A DNA stretch of 64,000 nucleotides from Nemophila menziesii. Lineage: Eukaryota; Streptophyta; Magnoliopsida; Boraginales; Hydrophyllaceae. The notes beneath the pieces were generated by a model. The model was not told the origin of the DNA. It saw nothing but the letters and a program-made list of their open reading frames with translations, and searched no databases. Within the stretch, counting starts at the first letter, position 1. Every line of letters begins with the position of its first letter. Below are positions 1 through 12,165 of this stretch, piece after piece. The translations under genes and the position numbers were made by a program. The stretch spans positions 3,348,001-3,412,000 of the forward strand of contig JARWIR010000050.1 of NCBI GenBank assembly GCA_029959085.1. The letters are read 5' to 3'.

Positions 1-2880
1 GTTAATGAGGGTCCCACCTACTACTGTATACATTGTTGCCATTTGTAATATTGTTGCCTTCCTAGCGGCTCTTTCGGACTATTACAAATATTGCAATTAT
101 TTAAGTTCCATTAACTTTACTAATGAATTTAATTTCAAATAACCCACCTCAAGAACTCGAACCCGGAGTTTCAAATCCCCAGCTTCAAGTTGTTTCACAA
201 AGTCTTCAATGCGTTGAATTCTATAAGGCATGGTTATTGTGGAGGTTCTTGCCTGGAAAACAATGTGTTTCAAATACTCTACATTTTCTCGTACAATTCA
301 TGATAAAAGTAACTTTAAATAACACTAACATCGTCGGCTTGTTTCCTTATTTCTTGTACAATTCTTGTTCCAGTTTGCTGCTTCTGTTTTACATCTAAGA
401 GCTCCTATTGAATGAACGAACCATTGTTAATAACAGATAAAGAAACTATGCATTGTTTATTTTGAGTATCTAACCTGAGCATATGGAGCCGCGATTTTAG
501 CAAATGAAAAATCTGGATCCAAACTGTAGCCTATACCTAAAGAAACCATACTCTCTCATTAGTCCTGTTTGAACCATTTAACTAATGAAAGTTTCAATTG
601 AACGGTTAGTTTATCAAACGGTTCCAAATCAACCATTCTGTTAGTTATCTGTTAAATATAAATTATTGAATGTGCAAATCACGTCTACATGCGGGTATAA
701 TGGTCAATATTAAAATTATTTATTTATGGTTCAGTAAATTTTAAAAAAAATCCACATAATCCTCAACAGTTTTTAGCTAATAGAAAACATTTTCCTAACA
801 ATTTTTACGTTTGACAGACATAATATTCGATTTTGAACCATTTGGATAAACTAATGGTCAAATTGGAACCATTTTCATAAGCAAATGGTCGATTTGGGAC
901 CATTTTCATAAACTAATGGTTTGTTTATTGTTTAAGTGGTCCAAACAAAACTGTTGTGATAGTTTAGTGAGAGAATATGACTATACTGTATGTGTGTTTA
1001 GAGAGAGAGAAGAGAGAGTACCCTCGAGTGTTGAAAATGCCCTGAGCACAAAGGTAAAAGTTGAAGGAAAACGGAAGGGCTGATCTGTCGCTATAGCAAA
1101 TAAATCCTCACCAATTGCAGATAAAGTTTGTGTTTCTTCAGGTTTTTGACTTAACAGATTGTCCAAGAAGTACTGCACAGATCTCCTCACCTTGCAAAAT
1201 TAATTCCCTTAAAATATCAGAATCTCAAAAAATCTCAAGGGTAAAATACCAAATTCCCATCTTCCCATCTATAGTTTGACAAAACTGTCAAAAATTTCTC
1301 CATGGTTTTAAAAGGCACAAATAACCCCCCTATGGTTTCCCAGCTCGTACCAACTCACCACTAATATATATTATAAGGGGTGAGTTGTCACGAGTTCTGA
1401 AACCATAGGAGGTATTTGTCCGTTTTAAAACCATGGTTTTTTTTTTACCCTCTGTCAAACCATTGGGGTATTCGGTGTTTTACCTTAGGGCCCGTATGTA
1501 AATGCTTATTTCAGAGTAAAAAAATGTTGTTAATATAAAATTAAAATATTTGAAAAATTATTAAAAATAATTTTAAAATCTAAAATCACTTTTAAGTGTT
1601 TTTTTAGGAAGCACATATTTGATGCTTCTTATAAGAGTTATAAAAGTGTTTTTCAAAGTCTAAAACACTTTTAAAATTCTAGAAGCACTTTTAAGTGTTT
1701 TTTCAAAAAAACACTTCCAAAGGGGCACTTAATCTCAATGCCCGAAAACAAGATCTTACCGCTGACAAATCTCCAGTAGGCTGAAGTGCTTCAAGTTCTA
1801 TCAGATTTTGCATAACCTGCACGCAGACACACATATTCTTAACTTGTACATTATTTAAGAAACGAGACTCAATTGAAGAAGAAATTGACCTTTTTAGCAT
1901 CCTTTTCATAGACAGAATAAAAAAGGTCTAACAATCTCTCCCTTGTAAAATTCTTAATTTCGCCCATCATACCAAAGTCATAGTAAATGAGTGATTCATC
2001 TACATCAATTGCAAGATTTCCCGGATGAGGATCAGCGTGAAAAAACCCTGTTTTTAATATTTGTATTAAGTAAGCTTCAATAGCACGTGATGAAATTCTT
2101 GATCGGTTAAACCCTCTTGCTTCTATCACATCTATCTGGTTTATTTTAATCCCTGGTCACATTTAAATATTCAACATTTAAGGTGTTGAAAACAAAAATT
2201 TGTTAATGGTTCTGTGTGATTGAAACCTGGAACATACTCCAATGTCAACACTTTCAATGCTGTATAATCCCAATAAACCAGCTACATTGAACAACACAAA
2301 ATGAGTCACACATATTAAGAGATTAATTAGTAATGAAATAATTCGTCAATTTAGGAAACATACAGGTACTCGGACCCACTTTATGTTACGAAAATCTCTA
2401 CGAAATCTATCTGCATTTTTTCCTTCATTTACATAATCAATTTCCTCGTATAAAATCCTAAATAAGATAGTTATTTAGTTAACTCATAACAAGTAAAATA
2501 ATATCTAAAAGTTAGTTAATTACTTAGCACATTCTTCGTATATCCCGATCCAATCCCTTGTTGGACCACCAAATGTTTCACTTTTTTGAAAGTATTCCGC
2601 TATCAATTTTAAATTCTCTAGAAAAATAACAATAAAAATGATTATCTCAGAGACTTATTAACAATTTAGTAGATAAGTATTCACTTACTTAGATCAATGT
2701 CAAAGAGTTTCTTTAATCCAGGCCTTTGAACTTTCACAACTACTTTCTCACCATTGTGTAAGATAGCTCGATGAACCTGGTTAAATTTAATCACTACATA
2801 TAAGTAATTCTCCATAATTGTTACATACACAACTCTGTCTCTTTTTTCCTAGCAATTCACCATAATTCATTCTTTGATTG

Positions 2881-2921
<41 letters not shown>

Positions 2922-3884
2922 AGTCTGTATTTTTCTAGCAATTCAAAAACGATAAAGCACCTGACCAAGACTAGCAGCTGCGATTGGTCTATCTTCAAAT
3001 TGTCTAAACAACACACTTAATGAAGCTCCTAATTCCTTCTCAATGAAGACCTTTGCTTTCTCAGGAGAAAACGCAGGTACTCTATCCTACAATTTGAAAG
3101 AATTGAAATTAAGTAAATACAAAATATCCCTTATGGTTTGACAAAGCGGTTACTATATTACCTGCAATTTGGCCAACTCTTCAACAAACTCTTTAGGAAA
3201 TAAATCAGACCTTGTTGAAGATAACTGCCCAAGTTTAATAAACGTGGGACCAAGTTGAAGTACACGCTCTCTTAACCAAGAAGCAGTCACTCTTCTTCTC
3301 TTTTTTTGCTTATCTTCTGTAAAACCTCCAACATAACTCCATTTTGAATTATCTAAAAGTACACGTACACGAAGAGAAAGAACAAATGACCATACATCTA
3401 TACTTCTTTGATACGAATTATAATTTTCATTTGCCCAACTAAAACCTTCATCTGAAGGTAAAACCTTTAGATCATCAATTGGTGGAAGGAATTCATTGAA
3501 ATTATACTTTGGAACAACATCTTTTTTAACAAGACTTGTTGTATTAATGACTTTTGGTTTCTCAACACTAGTAGGTATTATAGTGGTTCCATTAATACCA
3601 TTAATACCATTGACTTTTTCTTTTTTAATTATGGACTCTTGTGTCTTTCTTTGTGTGACTGTACTAGCGGGTACCATTTTAATGGGACGACCATTTGTGC
3701 CTACTTTTCGTGAGAAATCTGTTTGTTGCATATTTACTGTAAAATTATGAGAACGTTTCTCATTATTTGAGAAACTGTAAAGCGATATAGACTCTGAAAA
3801 ACTAAGGTTACTTGCACTTCCTTTATGATTTATGACATCTCCATTGCTGCAATAGCTATATTGTGAAGCCAATATTGCCGTCAT
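1..3884 (-). CDS. ABC1K7: Chloroplast ABC1-family atypical kinase, ABC1K7/ABC1K8-like (3' end outside window)
   Basis: I assembled thirteen exons by eye, all with GT-AG borders and continuous phase: 3884-3162, 3086-2961, 2776-2689, 2617-2524, 2457-2364, 2281-2227, 2152-1890, 1816-1760, 1190-1022, 536-475, 404-330, 252-148 and 78-1. They give 663 codons, still open at the edge. Known members are somewhat longer, so one or two exons are missing. The first ~100 residues are Ser/Asn-rich, as expected of a plastid transit region. ABC1 marks are KLGQ (about 217-220), the Ala-rich AAASLGQ loop (277-283), VVVKV with the candidate ATP-site Lys (298), HADPHPGN (432-439) and DFG (452-454). The family acts in plastids, in plastoglobule/envelope lipid and stress responses. 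The choice between ABC1K7 and ABC1K8 is from remembered similarity only. Upstream, an AACAG at about 3895 could be the acceptor of a 5'UTR intron. I see no frameshift or premature stop. Confidence 0.93.
550..979. mobile_element. Fold-back MITE-like element in an ABC1K intron
   Basis: This lies in the intron between exons 9 and 10 of the kinase gene. The left arm (ACTCTCTCATTAGTCCTGTT...) is matched in reverse complement by the right end (...TTTAGTGAGAGAATAT). Both arms contain repeated ~35-bp words of the form ACCATT-AGTTTAT-AAATGGT-CCAAAT, so the element is an inverted array rather than a simple stem. No coding capacity and no clear target duplication were found. The superfamily is undetermined. 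Confidence 0.6.
1239..1484. mobile_element. Fold-back MITE, ~110-bp arms, in an ABC1K intron
   Basis: This lies in the intron between exons 8 and 9. The left arm starts GGGTAAAATACC and the right arm ends GGTGTTTTACC. The inner parts pair closely: CCATGGTTTTAAAA near 1300 with its complement near 1420, and the words CCTATGGTTTC and CAACTCACC on both arms. The loop is a short A+T stretch around 1362-1378. I could not find a convincing target duplication, so the exact ends are uncertain by a few bases. Confidence 0.65.
1485..1731. mobile_element. Possible hAT-like MITE remnant
   Basis: The segment begins AGGGCCCGTATG and ends CCAAAGGGGCACT, which are imperfect inverted ends resembling hAT-type MITE termini. 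Several CACTTTTAAGTG words lie inside in both orientations. It directly abuts the preceding fold-back element. No 8-bp duplication is visible, so this is a weak call. Confidence 0.3.
2884..2912. repeat. (TA)n microsatellite in ABC1K intron 2
   Basis: About fourteen TA dinucleotides are followed by a short CA run. It lies between exons 2 and 3 of the kinase gene. Confidence 0.9.
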
Positions 3885-5081
3885 TTTCCACCTGTTTTTA
3901 CTATAACAAAGATTAAATTAGCTATTATAGAATTTGATATAATTCTCTATCTTCTATCATTTAATATTTTATTAAAACATAATATCTTGATGAATAACTT
4001 CATAGTCTTATTTACAGCAAGAAACAAAGGAATACAATTCGTGTGATCCACCCCTAAACAGAGGATATAACAACGGTATATCACTACATTTATCAGACTT
4101 TACAAAAACAAATAAAAAATATCTGCTAAGACAAATATGGAAAAAATTGCGGTAAAGAAAATTTTGTGAAAAAATTAGTGACACCAATGGTGTGGCAGCA
4201 AAATTAGTTACAGTATTTTTTTTTTCATTTGTTTTTATTTATTTATTTTTTATGCAATTATATGGGATTATATAGGTAACAAACAAGTACAAGAGAAGAA
4301 ATTTAAAGATAGAATATGCTTACAGATTTAAAGTAATCTTGCTGATCCTTCTATTGATGAACTAATTTTGAAACCAAGCAGCTCCAACTAATTATTATAA
4401 TATGAAGAAGGAGCTATCGTGCACACTTGTACAAGGTAAGTAAACAAGCATTTGCCAATTTATTGGTCACTGATATGTACATTTGTCATTATTAAGTAAT
4501 GTGATGTGTAAATAGCCACCACGACAAAAACTTATTAATGTGATGTTTTAATAGCCACCACGATTAAATTGGATATTTGAGTGTCTTTGTGAATTTGACA
4601 AAAAAAAAGTGTCTTTGTGAAGGTGAGAATTATACATTTACAAAAGTCATCAAGTACCACTAATATATTTGCTGGAGTAGTGTATCTCAAATATCTAAAC
4701 TGAGGGTTATGGAAGACATTTCCGTTATTCAAATACGCCTTTATGCCTAACTTGTTGGTTATATTTGGAAAAAATAAAAACTTGCTCGTTATTGTAGTTA
4801 TAACGTGGACGTATTTACATCCTTGAAAGAGTTGGGAAATATTTTGACTAAAAAATTTGGGAAATATGTCCTATTTACCCAAAGAAAGTACATCGCTTTC
4901 CTATTTGAATTTTCTTTCTGTCAAAAAGTTAATATTTAAGTTGACCCACACGTTACATTTTTCTCTTTTCCTTTTCTTGTAAAAATTACTTAGAACTAAA
5001 CACTATCTTTCTTTTAAATTAAACCAAACAAATTATTAATTTTTACTATAAATTTAATTTATAAACTTTTTTATTAAACTT
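3885..5081. other. Intergenic / 5' flank of the ABC1K gene
   Basis: A+T-rich DNA upstream of the kinase start. It should hold the 5'UTR and promoter of that gene. A short imperfect direct repeat (GTGATGT...AATAGCCACCACGA) occurs near 4500 and 4540. I found no coding signal and no recognisable transposon. Confidence 0.5.
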
Positions 5082-5092
5082 AGAACAATACT
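5082..5092. repeat. Target-site duplication of LINE-1, left copy
   Basis: AGAACAATACT is present here and again at 11313-11323, directly after the A-rich tail of LINE-1. It fixes the limits of the element. Confidence 0.8.
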
Positions 5093-5098
5093 GGTAAT

Positions 5099-6669
5099 GT
5101 GAATGTAATGGAAACAACACCTAAAGAATTCATTACTGAAGCACAACATCAAATGGCAGATATGAACAGTGGCGGCCATCGAGCTAAAATTCCTACTACG
5201 AACACGGGTGCTTCAAAAGGTACTAATCCTACACGGTGTATTAGACCTAATCTCAATGGTAACGGGCAACAATATAGTAATTTCAATCATTGAAGATAAA
5301 GAGGAAAGTAGGACTAGAAATGTAATGGGTGAGGAAAAATTTTATGAATTAGAGGATTTAATCGAAGATGACGATGAGAACTTAATAAAAGATTCAATAC
5401 CAACTGTAACTAGAACACGTATTCAGGAAGGATTTAGGTTATGGCGAAATACGGCAGTGATTAGATTATTAGGCAGGGAAGTTGGTTTTACATATCTATT
5501 ATCAAAATTAAGACAAATTTGGGCTCCTAAAGGGCACTTTGAACTCGTAGATGTGGGTCATGGCTACTACATGGTGAAATTCGAACAGAGGGACGACTTT
5601 GATTTTGCAATATCCGACGTCCTTGGATGATACTTGATCATTACTTAATTGTTAGGGAATGGACTCCGGGTTTTAATGCCGCATCGAATTCAATAACAAC
5701 AACTACCGCATGGGTAAGGGTCTCGAATCTTGGGATGCAAAATTATACAGCTCGCATTTTGAGAAAGATAGGCGACAAGCTTGGTCGTACTATCAAAATT
5801 GACCCAATGACAAAGGGGAGGCTTAGAGGTAATTTTGCGAGATTAGCTGTCAAATTGGATCTGAAAAACCCATTAGAAGCTGAGGTAAGAATTGTGATGG
5901 ATATTTGTAAGGTTGAGTATGAGGGACTTCATTTGATTTGCTTTGACTGTGGTAAATTTGGGCATAAAAGGGAGAATTGTCCGCCTAATATAGTTTCTAG
6001 AATGGAGGAAGATAGTAACAATACGAAGGGTAAAGAACCTATGGTAGAGGAAGTCTTAGAAGTGCCAATTGTTAAGGAAAAGTACGGGGAATGGATGACC
6101 ATTAATCGTAAAAGTAGAGGGGGTGCAAGGAATAATGTAAGTGTTTCAGCAAAGTTCCAACAAAATAGTAATATTGGAAATAGATTCAATGCGCTTAGGA
6201 TGGACGATCCGAGGGTCAAAGTTCAGGGACGAAGTCTAATGCTAACAAAGGAAAGGGAGTAACATGGGCAAATTCGGGTAATAAAAAAGCCGGTGTAGCA
6301 AAAGGACACGGTGTAATCACATCCCTTAACTTCGAGCAAAAGAGGACTTTAATGGATGAAGTAGAAGTTAGTGATATTAGTCAAGTAGAAGAGCTTAATG
6401 GGACTGGTGCAGCGAGCAAGAAATCGGATAAAAAGGGTGCTAAGGAATCAAAAACTGGTGCAAATTCGAAAAAAGGAAATAATATAAGGCGTTCTTGTTT
6501 CGGTATGGAAAGTAGGAGCTCAAGGGATGGAATGGGGGATAAAATGGATGGCTTGGTTGAAGTGTTGGTTACTGACGTGCAAAATAGTGTCAGGGACCAA
6601 AGTGCAATAATATCAAAACTAATTCCATTTGATGAAAGCCCCCCACTCCTCAGCATAGGTTGTTGCCTG
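5099..6669 (+). pseudogene. LINE-1 ORF1: DUF4283 / CCHC nucleic-acid-binding protein, frameshifted
   Basis: ORF1 proteins bind the LINE RNA to form the ribonucleoprotein. The reading moves through four segments: 5099-5293, about 5286-5630, 5627-6262 and 6352-6669. The DUF4283 region spans the break at 5627, where the usual Gly-Pro-Trp stretch is lost (DVLG, stop, then ILDHYLIVREW). A CX2CX4HX4C knuckle, CFDCGKFGHKRENC, lies near 5938-5979. The C-terminal part is Lys/Ser-rich, as usual for these proteins. The start at 5099 is the first ATG after the element boundary. It is non-functional because of the frameshifts. Confidence 0.85.
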
Positions 6670-6964
6670 TGATGGAGTCTTCTGATCCGGACCCTCCAAG
6701 CCCGCGAGTCAACCCAGCATTGACCATCCCAGCGCCGCTTTCTCTGGATCCAGTGTGGGACCACTTCAGCGAGGACGATTCTGACCCCACATGGATGCCG
6801 AGCCAAGTTTCAGATTCAGCACCAGTAGGCTCGGCCGAGCAAGACCATGCTGGACTAGGAGAGAGCGAAGATATGGAAACGGATTCTCGCGCGTAATGCG
6901 CAACGAGGTACTTTATTTTTTTAATTTTTAATCTTATGAATTGTTTAAATGGTTCAGGTAATAC

Positions 6965-9900
6965 GTGGGAAAATTCAAAGCATCCCATCAATATATTAGT
7001 TTGGAATTGTTACGGTGCAGCCAAACCGAGATTTAGATAGGTTCTTCGGGATATGATGATAACAATAGTGTATGGATTTCGGTGATAGTCGAGCCAAGAA
7101 TTAGCCGTGTAACTGCTAACAAAGTTATTAATTCGTTACAAAGAGACAACTCAGTTAGGGTAGATTCGGAATGCTACAGAGGGGGTATTTGGCTTTTATG
7201 GAATGACTCTAATATTAACGTGAAGGTTTTATCTGCGAGTCGCCAGGTTATTAACATAGAGGTAAGCCAGAAAGGTTATGTTTCGTGGATTTTCTCAGCC
7301 ATCTACGCAAGCTCGGATTATAAACAGAGAGATATATTATGGGATGCACTTCATCATGCCTTCCATAATATACAATCGCCTTGGCTTGTTGCCAGGGATT
7401 TTAATCAAGTGAGATTGGAAATAGATAAGAAGGGTGGTGTAACAGGCGTCTCGAGAAAAATGGAAAAATTTGAAGAGTGGAGGCATAGTTGTGGTTTAAT
7501 TGACCTCGGGTTTGAGGGACCTAGGTATACCTGGAGCAATTCTTGGAATTCGGGGCAAAAAATTATGGAACGCCTTGATAGGGCTTATGGTAATGTGGAT
7601 TGGCAGGTTCATTTTCCAAATACGCGCGTTATACATCTGGCAAGGTTTCACTCGGACCATATGCCAATCTTAATTCAGATTTGCCCAAACCAAAGACCCA
7701 AGGTTAGTCCCCAGCGTTTTAGATTTGAAACTGCTTGGTGTCTTCATAAGGGATTCCTTGAATTCATAAGCAAGAATTGGGAGGGTAATAGCGTGGGTTT
7801 GGGGGATGGAATAGCTGCTATTCAGTGCCAAATTAATAAATGGAAAATGGAAGAATTCGGAGACCTTAATCGGAAGAAAAGAGAACTTAATGCTCGAATT
7901 AGAGAAATTCAAAAATCGTTACAGAATTCTTATAATTCATCGCTAAGACTTATGGGTTTCCAATTAACGAAGGATTATGAAAGCATTCTTGCGCGAGAGA
8001 AAATGATGTATTTTCAGAAATCGAGGGTCAAGTAGGTTGAATCAGGGGATAGGAATACGCGGTTTTATCAAATTGCAGCAGCTATACGGAAAAAGAAAGT
8101 GAATTGTGTTAGATTACTTAATGATATTGATGTTTGGGTGGAAGAGGAGGAGGATTTGAAACAACTGGTCCGTGAATATTTTAAATCTCTTTATGCAGAA
8201 CCGGAAGACCAAATAGTGGGGGGCATTTTCCCGCCAGTTGGTCCACTCGAAGAAAGTATAATACGTGATCTTGCTCTACCATTCTCTGACGATGAAATTC
8301 GTACTGTGGTCTTTCAATCTAATCCGAACAAAGCCCCTGGTCCGGATGGTATGTCAGCAGCCTTCTACCAGAAGTGTTGGAATTCAGTCGGTCCCACAGT
8401 TTGTAAAATGGTTCGCGATTCGATTAATACAGGTCACCTACCTTCGGGTCTGAACGGCACACTAATACACCTTACTCCGAAAGTGCCAGACCCGAACCGG
8501 GTACGTTTACTTTGCCCTATTAGTCTAATAAATTCCCCGGTTAAATTTATTATGAAGGCAATGGTCAATAGACTACGGCCTATCCTATCTAACATTATTG
8601 TCCCTTGCCAAAGTAGTTTTTTGCCAGGTCGCTCAACGGTGGATAATGTGGTGCTTGTTCGTGAGGTGGATCATAAAATGTGTTACCTTCAAGGGAGAAA
8701 CAGAATCATGGCTGTTAAAATTGATCTTGCGAAGGCGTATGATAAGATCCGTTGGGAGTTCATTGAAGAAACGGTTAGGTTCTTTGGTATTCCGGAAGAA
8801 TGGATAAAGCTCATAATGTCTAGTATGAAGGAGAATCAAATTAGGGTCCTTTGGAATGGTGAACCCCTAGCTCCATTCACTCCCTAACGTGGAATTCGTC
8901 AAGAGGACCCGCTCTCGCCATATATTTTCGTTTTGTGTATGGAGAGTCTATCTTTATTAATTCAGGAATTTTGTGCCGCGAAGAAATGGAAGGATGTTCA
9001 GATTGGGCAGCAAGGTCCAAAGTTGTCACATTTATTCTTTGCGGATGATCTAATTTTGTTTGGTGAGGCCTCTGTTTTGCAGGTACAGACTATACAGGAG
9101 GTGATGGATATGTTCTGTAAAGAAGCGGGGCAGACAATTAGTGCTGAGAAGTCTTTAATCTATTTCTCCGCAAATGTACTGGGACATATACAAAAGGAAT
9201 TAGCTGTGGCGAGTGGTTTTTGGTCATAGTAACTCCTTTGGTACTTACCTTGGAGTTCCTATTCTATCGATTAGATTACCCAAGGGATTCTATAAAAGGA
9301 TAGTGGAGAAAATGAGGAATAGGCTAGCTACGTGGAAGACGAAAACACTATCATTTGCCGGCCGTGTCACGCTTGCTCAATCGGTGTTGAATGCGATGCC
9401 CGTTTACCAAATGCAAGTGCTGAAGTTACCAAATTATATTTGTAAAGATACTGACAGAATTATTCGGGACTTTATTTGGGGTTCATCGGTTTCGGATTGG
9501 AAGATACATTGGGTGGCGTGGAATTAGGTTTGTAAATCTAAGATGAATGGTGATCTTGGAATAAGGAGCTCCGAGAAGTACAATTTAGCATTATTAGCCA
9601 AGTTGGGATGGAAGATTCTTCAGGAAGAGGATTCAGTAGTGTGGGTAAATGTTTTCAAAAATAAGTATTTCAGAAATGGGTTCTTAAATAAAGTACAAAA
9701 TGGAAATGAGTTGAATGTTTGCAAGGAAATTTTAGCGGGTGTGGACACATTTCGGGATGGTTTTATTGACCTTAGTGATGAAGAAGGGACGAAAATAAAA
9801 TGGAAGTTGGAAAATTCAGGTTCATTTTTGGTTAAATCGGCTTTCATGAGCATGAATGAAGATCAAGGAGACGAATCGTTTAAATGGGAATTGATTTGGA

Positions 9901-11188
9901 AATTAAAATGTTCTCAAAAAATACGGATGTTTCTATGGAGAATCATGCTTAATCGGGTCGCTACAATGGAAAATTTGTATAATCGGAATGTTCGCGAATC
10001 GAGAGCTTGCGGAATATGCGGTGCCGAAGGGAAGATTTAACTCATGTTTTCTTGAAATGTAAAATTGCATTGTTGGTTTGGAACTTATTGGATGTTGGTA
10101 CATGTACTGGAGTGACTACTACTGGCGTGTCATTTGCATCAAGGGAAGGGAGCATGGTGGAGTCTCGGGTGCATGAACCTGTCTCGGCTTTGGATGAAGA
10201 ACATGAACGTGGCTTTCTGGAGAACAGGGATAAGGAAGCGCTGCAGCTCCTGAATTGCTGCTGGATTCGTGATCGAGGACCCTTGCCGAGGAGAGCTGCT
10301 GCAGGCCGCGGTGGACAGCTGGCGCACCAGTCCAGGTGGCGCGAACTTGCTGCTACTCGTGAAGTAGCTGGTGGCTGCGGATATCTGCAGCAAGGACAGT
10401 CTTCCAATGCTGGACCGAGGCTGGATGATGGCTCGAAAGGAGTTAGAGCCTGGGTCGAAGGCCATCTTCGATCTAAGGCACAAATTGACGGAATAGAGTG
10501 GCCATATGTTTATGTAGCCGCGCTATGGACTATTTGGGTTAACAAGAATTTAATTGTATTTAATGAGAGGTCTACTATACCCCATGTCTCGGAACTGAAA
10601 AGGGACATTTTCTCTCTAGCTAGTAACTTTATTTTAGCGTGGGGTAAGTCCGTTGATGGTGGATTAATTAAGTTGGCTAGTAATGTAATGGTCAAATGGA
10701 AGAAGCCTACTTCGGGCTTTAAGTTAAACATCGATGGAAGCTTCTTCTACTCGAAAAAGTTGGCAGGTATTGGTGGTATAATAAGAGATAAATACGGAGC
10801 GTGTATTTCCGGTTTTTTGGGTGCATGTTTGTTGGTATCACCGTTCATTTCTGAATTATTAGCACTACATTTTGGTCTTAGATGGGATTGTAACAAGGGA
10901 TATACTAAATTGGTGATTGAAACAGATTCGGAGGAGTTCCATGCGCTAGTGAAGGGCGGTGGGAGCTCTACTCACTACGAGATTGACTCGGGGAAGCTCC
11001 ACGCGCTAGTGAAGGGCGGTGGGAGTTTAGGTAGTCGGTATGTTTCAATTTTTAGAGAATGTTATGCTTTGTTGATAAAGTTTCCGAGTATCGAGATTAA
11101 TCACATTTTCCGGGAAGCTAACCTTTGTGCTGATAAGCTAGTCAACCCGAGACGTTTATTGATCCACCTGAGTATCTTTGGAAGTTGA
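6965..11188 (+). pseudogene. LINE-1 ORF2: endonuclease, reverse transcriptase, zf-RVT and RNase H
   Basis: ORF2 makes the nick-and-prime enzyme of the element. The endonuclease begins near 7003 (LVWNCYGAA) and continues from 7082, with FHSDHMPI near 7650. The RT spans about 8099-9230: NKAPGPDGM near 8330, IDLAKAYDKI near 8715, and the catalytic FADDLILF near 9041. The thumb and connection regions follow at 9213-9527, zf-RVT at about 9870-10075, and RNase H at about 10710-11188 (NIDGSF, ETDSEEF). Disruptions include stops at 8033, 8885 and 9525 and frame changes near 9213 and 10007. A GC-rich, in-frame insert-like patch sits between zf-RVT and RNase H. The RNase H domain also carries a 20-residue tandem duplication. 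Confidence 0.88.
10925..11030 (+). repeat. 60-bp tandem duplication inside LINE-1 RNase H
   Basis: The word CATGCGCTAGTGAAGGGCGG near 10940 recurs as CACGCGCTAGTGAAGGGCGG exactly 60 bp later. The unit keeps the frame and adds about 20 residues containing HALVKGGGS twice. Confidence 0.85.
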
Positions 11189-11312
11189 TTACAAGTGTCA
11201 GAAGTGGTTGTGCAACTGTTAGAGTTGTACTAGTTTAGCTAATAAGAACTTTTGTTCTATATGTAATTCTTTAGTGTTTATCGGCTATTATAGCCTCTCA
11301 TGTATGCAAAAA

Positions 11313-11323
11313 AGAACAATACT
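11313..11323. repeat. Target-site duplication of LINE-1, right copy
   Basis: AGAACAATACT, identical to 5082-5092, immediately follows the A-rich tail. Confidence 0.8.
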
Positions 11324-11331
11324 AATTTTCA

Positions 11332-12165
11332 TGTTATTAGAAATAACCACCAGTTGTACAAAAGAAAATGGTTTCCGCAAAAAACGAATGAAATGAAAAA
11401 GGTTTTAGAAATAATCTAACTATTACAATAAACTGAAATGCGATTAAAAAAATCGAATAACAATTACACGGAAATGCGATTACAAAAATCGTAACAAAAA
11501 TTACACGGAAATATAACACTTTCACGAAAAGAAAACAAGTCTCAATCCTCGGTCGTTAAAAACATATTCCGGCGGAACCCGGTATTTCTAACGGAATGGA
11601 AAAACTAACCACTAGTTTAGTATTTTAGAGAGTGAGAGAAGAGGCAGAATTTTCTTTGTTTCCTTTATAATTCGTAGCTGTAGAGAGTGGAATGGGAGCT
11701 CTATATATAGGGGTGAGGAGTGGAATACACAAGCCTTCGGAAACGTCCCCATTAAGTCCCAAGATTCTCTCCCGGATTTGACTTGATTGGGTTGACGTTT
11801 TGATTGCTTTGTAACCCCCACGTTTATAATATTATGTAACAGCTACTACTATAAGAGCTGGTACAAAATCCACTTCATTTTTCATTTTTTGACTCCCCAA
11901 ACTCCCCACGACCCACGACCCACGACCCACGCCGTCGCCGTCGCCGGTGCCGGTGCCGGTGCCGGTGCCGGGCCGGGCGGGTGGGTGGTGGTGGTGGTGG
12001 TGCGCGCGTGTGGGCTAAATCATTGCCTTGCCATGTGCATGATTATTGGATCTTTGGACTAAGTTTAGAGCACAAAGTATAAAAGTAGGAAATAAGCTTT
12101 ATTACCCACCGATGTGGGAAAAGCTTAAAACCTGTTTTGACATCATAAAGTCAAAAGTTCCAACA
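11332..12165 (-). repeat. Copia 3' LTR
   Basis: This 834-bp LTR matches 31502-32434. It lacks a ~120-bp block that is present in the other copy around 32010-32130. It has longer GC-rich simple repeats (ACGACCC, GTCGCC, GGTGCC and GGT runs) near 11905-12005. A TATATATAG box is seen near 11702-11710, antisense to the printed strand. Confidence 0.93.

Larger units (their letters stand above)
5093..11312 (+). mobile_element. LINE-1: L1-type non-LTR retrotransposon with RNase H, decayed
   Basis: A 6.2-kb non-LTR element bounded by the 11-bp duplication AGAACAATACT and ending in an A run. ORF1 (DUF4283 plus CCHC knuckle) is followed by ORF2, which has endonuclease, reverse transcriptase, zf-RVT and a C-terminal RNase H. 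There is almost no 5'UTR, so a few hundred bases may be missing at the 5' end. Several stops and at least three frame changes make it inactive. Two GC-rich patches (about 6640-6895 and 10130-10470) and a 60-bp tandem duplication near 10925-11030 are odd features. Confidence 0.9.

Noticed and set aside
1485..1731. Confident hAT MITE call
   Set aside because: Ends resemble hAT MITEs, but there is no 8-bp duplication, so it is kept only as a low-confidence feature.
5929..6219. Minus-strand ORF of 96 codons
   Set aside because: Shadow of LINE-1 ORF1 on the other strand, where the CCHC motif is unmistakable.
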